From the NCBI GenBank assembly GCA_905235995.1, contig CAJONI010000026.1, positions 1-64,000 of the forward strand: 64,000 bases of DNA, written 5' to 3'. The translations under genes were made by a program, and so were the position numbers. Of this stretch, positions 19,258-28,700 are shown piece after piece. Origin of the DNA: an uncultured Bacteroidales bacterium (GTDB taxonomy: Bacteria > Bacteroidota > Bacteroidia > Bacteroidales > UBA932). The notes under the pieces are model-generated. The model had not been told where the DNA came from and ran no database searches. It worked only from the letters and a program-made list of their open reading frames with translations. The first letter of the stretch is position 1. The number at the start of each line of letters is the position of its first letter.

Positions 19258-22080
19258 ATGAAATTACGCAATATACTTCTATTCAGTTTGTTGGGGTTCT
19301 TCGCAGTTCCTGTGGCCACAAACGCCCAAGTGCAGCTCAGTGACTTGAAGTCACAGAAGGTGGATCTGGGATACGGGGTCGAGAGCTCGGAGTTTCTTAC
19401 CACGGCGGCCACTTATACCATCACCGCCGAAGAACTTGGACGTACCTCCGCCATCAGCCTTGCCGACGCCCTTTATGGCAAGCTGCTCGGACTAACAGCA
19501 ATTCAGAACACCGGCTTCAAGGGCGAAGAAGGCAGGGGAGCGAGCTTCAACATCCGTGGCATACAGACCACGGGTGAGACGGATATCCTCATCCTTGTCG
19601 ACGGTGTTGAACGCCCCATCGACCGCATCACGGTGGAAGAGGTGGAAAGTGTGACCGTCCTCAGGGACGCAGCCGCAGTGGCCATGTACGGACACGAAGG
19701 CATCAACGGCGTGCTCCTGGTCAAGACCAAGCGCGGCCAGGCGGACAGCGGTTTCCATTTCAAGGCAGGCGCCTCCCATAAGATCCAGTTCGATCCCAAG
19801 ATGGCCGAGATGGTGGGTGCATACGACTATGCCCGCGCCCTGAACATCGCCCGTATCAACGACGGCAACACCCCGGCCTACACCGAGGCTGAACTGCAGA
19901 GATTCGTGGACAACAGCGATCCCTTCGTGTATCCGAATGTCAACTGGAAGGACGAGGTGTTCAAGAACACCGCCCACGAGACCAACGCATTCGTGTCCAT
20001 GTATGGCGGTGCGGAAAAGGTTGAGTATTACACTATCCTTGACTATACCGACGGTCGCGGACTTTACAAGCATCCCAATCAGGGAGATTGGAATTCCCAG
20101 CTGAAGTATTCCAAGGCCAACATCCGCACCAATGTGGATTTCCAGGTGACGAAGACCACCAGGGTCAAGACCAACATCCTGGCCATCTTCATGGAGACCA
20201 ACGGTGTACCGAACTTGAACTCAAACGACGCCTGGTGGCATCTTTATAAGGTGCCTGCCCTGGCATTCCCCATCAAGACCCTCCCCATCGAGAAGATGGT
20301 TGATGGAGAGTTGGTCACGATTCCCAGCGTATGGGGCGGAAGCCAGACCTTCGGAGACTTCAACCTCGTGGCCAAGTCGACGGGAACAGGCTTTGCCAAG
20401 ACCCACCAGCGCCAGATCTGGGCTGACATGACCCTGGAACAGGACCTGGACTTCATCGTCAAGGGCCTGCAGCTCTACGTCGGCGGCTCCTATGACAATG
20501 CCTCCATCACCTACGAGAACCGTTCGAAGGGTTACCAGTACGGCTGGAACTATTATAATGCATCCGGAGTCATGGACGCCCAGATAATGGGTACTGTTGA
20601 AGACAAGCTCGTCTTCAACCACTGGGTGGATTCACAGTGGCGCATCGGAACCGTCAACGCCGGTCTCAAATATTCGACCCGCTTCGCCAACGGCGACCAT
20701 TTCCTCGCCAACGCCGGTTACAACATGAAGAGCGAGATCCGTGACGGCCAAAGCAATACCTGGCATCGCGCCAACTGGAACCTGGCCCTCCACTACGATC
20801 ACGCCGACAAATTCGTCGTCGACCTCGTGCTTGCAGCCAACGGTTCCAACCGTTCCTACCCTGCGAAATGGGCGTTCTCGCCCACGATGGGTCTCGGTTG
20901 GATATTCGCCAACAACCCGACCGGCGCGCTGACTTACGGAAAGCTCCGCCTGTCAGGAGGTATCCAGCATACCGACTATGTCCCCGCAGCCGGACTGTGG
21001 CTTGATAACTGGAGCGCCTCGCACGGCCAGTTCTGGTACGGCACCAGCTTCAACTCCACCTACGGTGCGTTCCTCAGCCAGTTCCCTACCACCAATTTCC
21101 GTCAGGAAACCGCCTACAAGGCCAACTTCGGAACGGACATGAGATTCGCCAACTGCCTGGACTTCATCCTGGACGCTTTCTACCAGCAGAGGACCAACAT
21201 CCTCGTCAGTGCAGGCGAGTTGAATTCGGCGGTCGTGGGCATCCAGTCTTCCTATGACGACAGGGGCCGCGTGGCAAGCTATGGCGTTGAGGCCGGCCTT
21301 CGCTTCGCGAAGACATTCGCAAACGGCTTCAACCTGAATTTCAGCGGAAACGTTTCGGCCGTGAGGAGCCAGATCCTCGAATGGATCGAGAATCCCGCCT
21401 ATCCCAACCTCTCCGTCATCGGCGGTCCCGCCGATGCTGCACGCGGACTCGTCGCGCTGGGCTTCTTCCAGTCTCAGGAAGAGATTGCAAGCAGCCCTCT
21501 GCAGCAGTTCGGACAGGTGAAGGTGGGTGACATCAAGTACAAGGATGTCAACGGCGACGGAGTCATCAATGAGAATGACCAGGTGGCCATGGACTTCGGC
21601 GGTTCTTTCCCCGCCCTGAACTATGGGTTCAGCCTTGGCATGGAATACAAGGGCTTCGGCATCAATGCGTCCTTCCAGGGCGCAGCTGGCCAGACCAAGA
21701 GCCTCATGTATGTCGACGGTGTCTGGGGAGCCCTCTCCGACAACCGCAACCTTTCCGTGGAGTATTTCAACAACTGCTTCGACGTTGCAGGCGCCAGTGC
21801 ACTTTACCCGCGCCTTTCCTCCGAGAGCGTTGCCAACAATACCCAGAACTCCACTATCTGGTACCGCAATGTAACATGGTTCAAGCTGCGTGACTGCGAG
21901 ATCTACTACAAGTTCCCCGCATCGCTGCTCCGCCACATCAAGTTTACTGATGCCAAGATCTTCGTTCAGGGACAGAACCTGCTGTCGTTCGGCAATATCG
22001 CCGCCATGGATGCAGAAAACCTCAACACGGGCTATCCTGTAATGAAAGCTGTGAACATGGGCCTTTCCTTCGTATTCTAA
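19258..22080 (+). CDS. xusC: Second SusC-family TonB-dependent receptor, XusC-like, lacking the N-terminal CarboxypepD_reg domain
   Basis: Outer-membrane TonB-dependent transporter of 940 residues. After the signal peptide (to about residue 23, ATNAQ) the sequence passes almost directly into the plug (TYTITAEELGRTSAISLADAL, FNIRGIQTTGETDILILVDGV, GHEGINGVLLVKTKRGQ). The 80-residue CarboxypepD_reg domain seen in the upstream SusC is absent. The barrel ends in AVNMGLSFVF. A DVNGDGVINENDQ loop is present. The gene starts 22 bp after the first SusD and is followed 13 bp later by the second SusD, giving the tandem C-D-C-D order of the xylan utilization system. Confidence 0.9.
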   Translation: MKLRNILLFSLLGFFAVPVATNAQVQLSDLKSQKVDLGYGVESSEFLTTAATYTITAEELGRTSAISLADALYGKLLGLTAIQNTGFKGEEGRGASFNIRGIQTTGETDILILVDGVERPIDRITVEEVESVTVLRDAAAVAMYGHEGINGVLLVKTKRGQADSGFHFKAGASHKIQFDPKMAEMVGAYDYARALNIARINDGNTPAYTEAELQRFVDNSDPFVYPNVNWKDEVFKNTAHETNAFVSMYGGAEKVEYYTILDYTDGRGLYKHPNQGDWNSQLKYSKANIRTNVDFQVTKTTRVKTNILAIFMETNGVPNLNSNDAWWHLYKVPALAFPIKTLPIEKMVDGELVTIPSVWGGSQTFGDFNLVAKSTGTGFAKTHQRQIWADMTLEQDLDFIVKGLQLYVGGSYDNASITYENRSKGYQYGWNYYNASGVMDAQIMGTVEDKLVFNHWVDSQWRIGTVNAGLKYSTRFANGDHFLANAGYNMKSEIRDGQSNTWHRANWNLALHYDHADKFVVDLVLAANGSNRSYPAKWAFSPTMGLGWIFANNPTGALTYGKLRLSGGIQHTDYVPAAGLWLDNWSASHGQFWYGTSFNSTYGAFLSQFPTTNFRQETAYKANFGTDMRFANCLDFILDAFYQQRTNILVSAGELNSAVVGIQSSYDDRGRVASYGVEAGLRFAKTFANGFNLNFSGNVSAVRSQILEWIENPAYPNLSVIGGPADAARGLVALGFFQSQEEIASSPLQQFGQVKVGDIKYKDVNGDGVINENDQVAMDFGGSFPALNYGFSLGMEYKGFGINASFQGAAGQTKSLMYVDGVWGALSDNRNLSVEYFNNCFDVAGASALYPRLSSESVANNTQNSTIWYRNVTWFKLRDCEIYYKFPASLLRHIKFTDAKIFVQGQNLLSFGNIAAMDAENLNTGYPVMKAVNMGLSFVF

Positions 22081-22093
22081 AACAGACTGCCTT

Positions 22094-23770
22094 ATGAAAC
22101 TACATAGAATATGCTTGTTCCTTCTCGCCTGCATCCTGCCGGCCTCGTGTGCTGACCTCAACTATTCGGAGGTAAACACGCGTGACGAGGCATGGACTTA
22201 CGAATACTTCGAGAATGGTATTAAAAACATGGTATTTGACGTTTACGCACAGCTTTACAACAGCGAGTTCGAGTCGAACAGCGCCTACTTCCTCGCCGGA
22301 GCCACCGACGAGGCCCAGTATGCACTTGAGACCGGTGCGGTAAACAACTATATCAATGGTGGCTGGAGCGCGGCAAATCCCTATTCCAGCACCTGGACCA
22401 AGTCCTACACTGCCATCGCTGAGATTGCCATGTATCTGGAGAAGATCGACCAGGCCGACATCTCGGAGTGGGAGTACAACTCCAATTACAACAACTGGAT
22501 CCAGCAGCTGGAGATTTTCCCGTATGAACTGCGTTTCCTCCGGGCTTATTTCTACTTTGAACTCTTCCGGACCTACGGCGACGTCCCCCTGGTGACCACC
22601 ACTCTCACCAACGGGCAGGCCAACAACGTATATCGCACTCCGGCCGATGAGATCGTGAAGTTCATCGTGGACGAGCTTGACGCTGTCGCTCCCTACCTGC
22701 CGGTATCCTACATGACGGAAGTGGGAGCTGAAATCGGACGTGCGACCCGCGTTGCGGCCTACGCCCTCAAGGCACGTACGCTGCTCTATGCGGCCTCGCC
22801 GCTGTTCAACCCCACGGGCAACAAGGACAAATGGGCGAAAGCCGCGGAAGCCTGCAAGTTCGTCCTTGACAATGCTGACACCTGGGGATTGAAGCTCAGC
22901 GCCTACGGTTCCCTTTGGGGCCACGACGCCTTCTTCAACCCGGAACTGATCTACGGCCTCGGCCGTGGTGAGAGCAACTCGTTCGAGATGGCCAACTATC
23001 CCATCGGCGTCGAAAACGGTGCTTCCGGCAACTGTCCCACCCAGAGTCTCGTTGACCAGTACGAGTATCAGGACAACGGCGAGACCTTTGCCGAGCGTTA
23101 TCCCGGCAGCATCAACCTGGCCATGGTCGATCCCTATGAGGGACTGGACCCCCGCTTCGCACTCACCGTGGTCAAGAACGGAGACCTCTGGCCCAGCAAC
23201 GGTTCGCAGCAGAAGGTGATTGAGACCTTCGTCGGAGGCTTCAACGCCTCTCCCAAGTACGGAGCCACTCCTACAAGTTATTATCTTCGCAAGTATGTCG
23301 ACGGTTCCTGCGTCACCACGGCCGACAACCAGACCAGGCGCCGCCATACCTGGATACTCTTCCGTCTTGGCGAGATCTACCTTGACTACGCCGAGGCCGT
23401 GTTCAATGCCACTGGAAGCGCCAATGACCCCACCTATGGCCTGACGGCCAACGAGGCGGTCAACAAGCTTCGCAGCCGCTCCGACATCCAGATGCCGAAG
23501 TTCACCGAAGACGGCGATGCCTGGGTCAAACGTTATGAACGCGAACGCCTCGTGGAGCTCGCTTTCGAGAACCACCGTTTCTGGGATGTGAGGCGCTGGA
23601 AGAAAGGCCCTGAGTATTTCAGTAAAATCCAGGTGGCCACGATCAGCAGCTCCCTGCAGCTTACCCGGTCCACGGTTACGCGTCAGTGGGATGACAAGTA
23701 CTATCTCTATCCCATCCCGCAGTCTGAACTGAAGAAGAACCCCAACCTCACTCAAAATCAAGGATGGTAA
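22094..23770 (+). CDS. xusD: Second SusD-family surface lipoprotein, XusD-like
   Basis: Surface glycan-binding partner of the preceding SusC, 558 residues. The lipoprotein signal ends in ILPASCADL (Cys20). SusD markers: ELRFLRAYFYFELFRTYGDVPLV, RVAAYALKARTLLYAASPLFNP, ILFRLGEIYLDYAEAVFN and RERLVELAFENHRFWDVRRW, the last being the most conserved C-terminal block of the family. It ends 2 bp before the ATG chosen for the next lipoprotein gene. Confidence 0.93.
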   Translation: MKLHRICLFLLACILPASCADLNYSEVNTRDEAWTYEYFENGIKNMVFDVYAQLYNSEFESNSAYFLAGATDEAQYALETGAVNNYINGGWSAANPYSSTWTKSYTAIAEIAMYLEKIDQADISEWEYNSNYNNWIQQLEIFPYELRFLRAYFYFELFRTYGDVPLVTTTLTNGQANNVYRTPADEIVKFIVDELDAVAPYLPVSYMTEVGAEIGRATRVAAYALKARTLLYAASPLFNPTGNKDKWAKAAEACKFVLDNADTWGLKLSAYGSLWGHDAFFNPELIYGLGRGESNSFEMANYPIGVENGASGNCPTQSLVDQYEYQDNGETFAERYPGSINLAMVDPYEGLDPRFALTVVKNGDLWPSNGSQQKVIETFVGGFNASPKYGATPTSYYLRKYVDGSCVTTADNQTRRRHTWILFRLGEIYLDYAEAVFNATGSANDPTYGLTANEAVNKLRSRSDIQMPKFTEDGDAWVKRYERERLVELAFENHRFWDVRRWKKGPEYFSKIQVATISSSLQLTRSTVTRQWDDKYYLYPIPQSELKKNPNLTQNQGW

Positions 23771-23772
23771 TC

Positions 23773-25665
23773 ATGAAGAAGCTATTTGTATATTTCGGAA
23801 TATTGCTGACGCTTGTCCTTTCGGGTACGGTTTCGGCATGTATTGAAGACGTAACGATCGAGGAAAACCTCGGGTTGAACATCAAGGTGTTCTTCCCGAC
23901 CAAGGTGGTCCCCGGCGTCCAGATGACCATCAACGGTACTGGCTTCAAGGATGTCAAGGAGATCATATTCCCCGGCGACGTCCGTGTCACCGACTTTGAA
24001 CTTGTCGGCGGCGAGATGATCCGTGTCACGGCGCCCGTCGGCTTCTCGGCAGAGGGCGGATCGCTCGTCCTGCGTTCGAACGACGAAGAGGCTGTGTCCA
24101 GGCTGCCGCTCACCCTTGGAAAGACCGAGATTTCCGGTTATTCCAAACAGGACGGTGAAAGTATCCAGGGCGGAGACCAGCTCACCATCTACGGAACCGA
24201 CCTTGAATTCATCAGCAGCGTGGAACTGCTCGATGCCGAGGGCAATCCGGATATTATCAAGGATGCCAAGTTCTACCGCAAGGGTACGAGTTCAGTAATC
24301 ATCTACATCCCGAAGAAAGTCTATGACGGTACTTTCGTCGGCAAGGTCCATACCTTCGACGGAAGGGTGTTCGACATGCCGGAGCTGACCTACGAACCGA
24401 AGTCCGAAGGCGGCCACTGGGAGACTGTGAAGACGACCATCTGGAAGAATGACGGCTCGCATGGTGAGGTCGCCTGGGACGGCACCTACCGCTTCTCTTC
24501 CGAGGAGAGATCCACCGGTGAAGAGATATTCGCAATCCCGATGGACCACTGGGAAGCCATGAAGGAAGGTACGTTCTACATGCTTGCCAAGGGCAGCGAC
24601 TGGGTGCAGATGCGCATCACCACCGGCTGGTGGAGCACCACATGGACCGGTGAAGACATCTCCACCGGCAATGAGCGCATCATCGACAACGGCGACGGTA
24701 CCTACTACATCGAAATCAACTTCGAAGGCGACCCGATCGTCGACATGATCGATGAACAGCACCTGCTCTTCACCGGCAGCGGATTCACGCCGCTAGAACT
24801 CTACTTCTCGGAAGACATCTGGGTTGACGACGGCGGCCACTCGGAAATCGTCAGGACTTCCATCTGGAAGGGCGACGGTTCCGCCGGTGCGGTCAGCTGG
24901 TCCGGCCAGTACCGCTTCGGGCTTGAAGGCCACGACGGCAACAATGAGTGTATCGCCACATTCTCCCAGGATATATGGGACAAGCTCAAGAGCGAGACCT
25001 TCTACCTGCTGCTGGAGTCCGCCGATCCTCAGATCCGAGTCACCACCGGCTGGTGGAGCACCACCTGGACCGGCGAGGACATCATGCCCGGCAATGAGCG
25101 TATCATCGACAACGGCGACGGCACCTTCACCCTGACGGTCAACCTGAGTGAAGACGACGCGATACTGTCCGTCCTGGACGAACAGCACCTGCTGTTCACA
25201 GGTGACCGGTACACTCCGCTGGAAATTTACTTCGAGGAAGAGATATGGGTAGAAGGTGGAGGAGACTCCAAGGAAGAAGTGGTATTCTGGCAAGGCGACG
25301 GCTCTGCCGGAGAAGTCAACTGGAACGGCGTCTACCGTTTCGGCCTCGACGGCCATGACGGCAACAACGAATGTATCGCAACATTCCCCCAGGAAATCTG
25401 GGATGTCATCAAGTCAGGTACATTCTACTTGCTCGCACAGGGCAGCGACTGGGTGCAGATGCGCATCACCACCGGCTGGTGGAGCACCACCTGGACCGGC
25501 GAAGACATCTCCACCGGCAATGAGCGCATCATCGACAACGGCGACGGCACCTACTACATCGAAATCAATTTCGAAGGCGACCCGATCCTCGACCTGCTGG
25601 ATGAGCAGCACCTGCTCTTCACCGGCAGCGGCTTCACGCCGTTGAAACTCTACTACCTCAAATAG
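23773..25665 (+). CDS. xusE: Surface glycan-binding lipoprotein with two TIG/Ig domains and three tandem binding modules, XusE-like
   Basis: Predicted outer-surface glycan-binding protein closing the xus operon. The lipoprotein signal ends near SGTVSAC. Two IPT/TIG-type Ig domains follow (about residues 32-110 and 115-205; VVPGVQMTINGTGF, GGDQLTIYGTDL). The rest is three consecutive modules of 141-142 residues, each with a Trp-rich core GWWSTTWTGEDI followed by GNERIIDNGDGT and EQHLLFTG. The exposed Trp residues suggest xylan-chain binding by stacking, which is inference. The modules most resemble the C-terminal domains of surface glycan-binding proteins; enzyme motifs are absent. ATG 23764 overlaps the SusD stop; ATG 23773 (MKKLF) is preferred. 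Confidence 0.85.
   Translation: MKKLFVYFGILLTLVLSGTVSACIEDVTIEENLGLNIKVFFPTKVVPGVQMTINGTGFKDVKEIIFPGDVRVTDFELVGGEMIRVTAPVGFSAEGGSLVLRSNDEEAVSRLPLTLGKTEISGYSKQDGESIQGGDQLTIYGTDLEFISSVELLDAEGNPDIIKDAKFYRKGTSSVIIYIPKKVYDGTFVGKVHTFDGRVFDMPELTYEPKSEGGHWETVKTTIWKNDGSHGEVAWDGTYRFSSEERSTGEEIFAIPMDHWEAMKEGTFYMLAKGSDWVQMRITTGWWSTTWTGEDISTGNERIIDNGDGTYYIEINFEGDPIVDMIDEQHLLFTGSGFTPLELYFSEDIWVDDGGHSEIVRTSIWKGDGSAGAVSWSGQYRFGLEGHDGNNECIATFSQDIWDKLKSETFYLLLESADPQIRVTTGWWSTTWTGEDIMPGNERIIDNGDGTFTLTVNLSEDDAILSVLDEQHLLFTGDRYTPLEIYFEEEIWVEGGGDSKEEVVFWQGDGSAGEVNWNGVYRFGLDGHDGNNECIATFPQEIWDVIKSGTFYLLAQGSDWVQMRITTGWWSTTWTGEDISTGNERIIDNGDGTYYIEINFEGDPILDLLDEQHLLFTGSGFTPLKLYYLK
24415..25663 (+). repeat. Three in-frame tandem modules inside xusE
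   Basis: The GWWSTTW codons lie at about 24625, 25048 and 25474, so the period is 423 and then 426 bp. Modules 1 and 3 are almost identical over roughly 215 bp (24594-24808 against 25443-25657), mostly with synonymous changes. Module 2 is more divergent in its second half. This points to recent duplication or gene conversion between the outer modules. Confidence 0.9.
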
Positions 25666-25686
25666 TCTGAGAGTTGTAAGGAATTG

Positions 25687-25717
25687 AAGGCTGGCCGTTT
25701 GGCCAGCCTTCTTTTTT
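25687..25717 (+). terminator. Rho-independent terminator after xusE
   Basis: Perfect 10-bp stem AAGGCTGGCC/GGCCAGCCTT with a GTTT loop and a CTTTTTT tail, 21 bp after the stop. It separates the xus operon from the regulator gene. Confidence 0.93.
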
Positions 25718-25762
25718 ATATGTTTCTTTTTTGCAACATGTTTCAAAATCCCAATAAATAGT

Positions 25763-25770
25763 TAAATTTG
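25763..25770 (+). promoter_or_regulatory. -7 element of HTCS gene promoter
   Basis: TAAATTTG matches TAnnTTTG and lies 26 bp before the chosen ATG. TTGCAACA (25731-25738), also found twice before the xylanase gene, sits about where a -33 element would be. TGTGACA overlaps the 3' end of the element. Confidence 0.55.
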
Positions 25771-25796
25771 TGACATAACTGCAAGTGTCAGCCGCC

Positions 25797-28700
25797 ATGA
25801 AACAATTTTGGTATATTTTCATAGTTTTTTCTGTCCTGTGCATGCTGCCTTCAGTGGCCGATGCACAACGGCCACGGCTTTATACTTCAGACTCCGGCCT
25901 GCCCAGCAGCCATGTCAACTACATCTACCAGGACGGTAGAGGATTCATATGGATAGCCACTGAAAATGGCCTTGCCCGTTTTGACGGTCAGGATTTCCTC
26001 ACCTTCCGATACCGCAGGGACAAGACCGACGCCCTGGCCAGCGACCTGGTGATGTCCGTGTTTGAAGACAGTTGCGGCGCTTTGTGGATCGGGACGTCGA
26101 TGGGACTTCAGATATTTCAGCCGGACAGCCGTTCTTTCTCCCTGTTCGACTTTCAGGACCCGGACGTGCCCGGCTCTACTCAGCACATCTCATCCATGAT
26201 AGAGGTTAAGGTAGGCAATGACGAAACGGAACTGTGGGTTGCAACTTCGCAGCACGGGATATATGTCATAGACCCGATTTCGCATGAGATGAAAGGGAAC
26301 AGGCGGACCCTACTCGACATGAACATCCCTTCTCCCTATGTCCACTGCCTTTTCCAGGACTCCAGGGGCTGGGTATGGATTGGCGGTGAGACCGGCGGCC
26401 TGTCGGTAGTGGATGGCGCCTCCCTGCAACGGAAGGACGTAGGACTCGACCCCGTGGTCCATGTAAGAGCCTTCGCCGAGGACCCTTCCAGCGGGGACAT
26501 TCTGATCGCCTCCATGAACGGTATCTTTGTCTATAGGGCATCTTCACGCACCATCCATGCTTCGCGGAATCCCGCAGCACGCAGATGCCAGGTTTTCTCA
26601 CTCATTTACAGTCCTGCCCAGCGGGGCGGCAGGGAGTTCCTGGTGGGAACGGAGACCAGGGGCCTGTGTACCTACGACATGGATTCCGACAGGCTTGACG
26701 ACGCAGACATTCCTTCGAGATCTCAGGATATCTCCCGCTGGAAAGTCCATTCCCTGATGCAGGACAACCAGGGCAATATATGGATAGGTGCATTCCAGAC
26801 CGGCGTAATGGTGGTCCCGCGCTCCATGTACGGCTTTGAATATACCGCGGTCGACCGAGGCTGCGTATCTTCGCTTGCAAAGGATCCCCGGGACGGCTCC
26901 CTGTGGATAGGGATAGATGGCGGCGGACTCCTGAAGATATCGCCGGACGGCAGGAGGACGGTCTTCAATTCCTCCAACAGCGCCCTTACCAACGACTCGG
27001 TGATGGGCCTGGTCTTTGACAGGCACGGTAAACTCTGGATCGGAACCTATCTGGACGGTACCTTTACCTATACGCCTTCCCAGGGCTTCCGCCGGTTTTC
27101 CACACATCCTCCGGGAGAGGCATTCCATATATCCTGCCTGGCCTATGATCCGGTGGGTGACATAATATATGCAGGCACTTACGGTGAAGGTCTGGGCATG
27201 ATCTCGGCCTCGGACGGCAGGGTGGTCAGGAGAATCACCGAGGATATCAACAAGTGGGTGCACACCGTTTACATCGACAAGGCCGGAATCGCATGGCTGG
27301 GAACAGCCAACGGCCTGATGTGCTACAACCATTCCAACGGAAAGCTGAGTTCCTACAATCTGGGAGACTCCTCCCAGAAGGCGAGGGTGTACTGCGTACA
27401 CGAAGCCTCCGACGGCAGGTTCTTGATTGGAAGCGGTGAAGGCCTGATGGTCTGCGACCGCACCAGCGGCACGGTGTCAGTCTATTCCGAGGCTGACGGG
27501 CTGTCGAACGACGTGGTGGAGGCCATCCAGGAAGATTCCGACGGCAGGTTTTGGGTAGCCACGTCCTTCGGCCTCAACCGCTTCGACCCCGCTTCAGGCA
27601 ATTTCTCGAACTTTTATTCCTACGACGGACTGCAGGGAAACGAATTCCACTTCGGGGCGTCCATGAAAGATGATGACGGCCGTCTTTATTTCGGGGGAAC
27701 CGGTGGTCTCACAAGCTTCTACCCTGAGTTCCTGCAGATGTCGCATCCTGTGCCCCCTTTGTATTTCAGCCGCCTGACTGTCCTCAACGAGGAAGTGGAC
27801 TACGACAGTTCAAGGGAGAACAACATTCTCGACAAACACATCACCGAGGCTGGCCGTATAACCCTGCCATACAAGTCCAATTCCTTCGCCCTCGAGTTTG
27901 CGGTACTGGAATATACCAATCCGCTGAAGATACGGTATGCCTGCAAGATGGACCGTTTCGACAAGGAATGGCGGATACTTCCATTCTCAGTGCACACAGC
28001 CTCTTTCACCAATCTCCCTGCCGGACGATACACGCTGAACGTGAAGGCGTTCTTCGACGGGGCTCCCGAGGAGTATTCCACCACCTCCATCGAGGTCAGG
28101 GTGCTTTCGCCATGGTATCTGACCTTCTGGGCGTACCTTGCGTATCTGATAGTTCTGCTTGCCCTTGCCTGGCTGGTCATTTATTTCCGGAGACGTCGCG
28201 TCGAACGCATCAGAGAGCAGGAAGCTTCTGAGATCAAAGAGCTGAAGCTCAAGATGTTCACGAATATTTCCCACGAGATCCGCACCCCCTTGACCCTTCT
28301 CATGTCGCCCCTGAAGCAGATGCGTGAATCGGAGACCGAACCGCACAGGAAAGACCTGTACAACCTGATGTACCGCAATTCCCTGCGCATACTCCGGCTG
28401 GTCAACCAGATCATGGACATGCGCAAGGTGGATGAGGGAAAGATGCAGCTGCATTTCCTGGAGACCGACATCGTATATTTCGTGCGTGACATCATGCAGT
28501 CCTTCGACAACATGGCGGTTACGCGCAACATAGCCCTGGTCCTCGAGCCAGAGGCTGAGGTGGTGAATCTCTGGATCGACCAGGGAAACTTCGACAAGAT
28601 TATTTTCAACCTGCTGTCCAACGCCTTCAAGCATACCCCCGACGGAGGTAGCATAACCATAAGGATATCAGCTCCGAAGAAGAACGGAGGCTCCCTCCCT

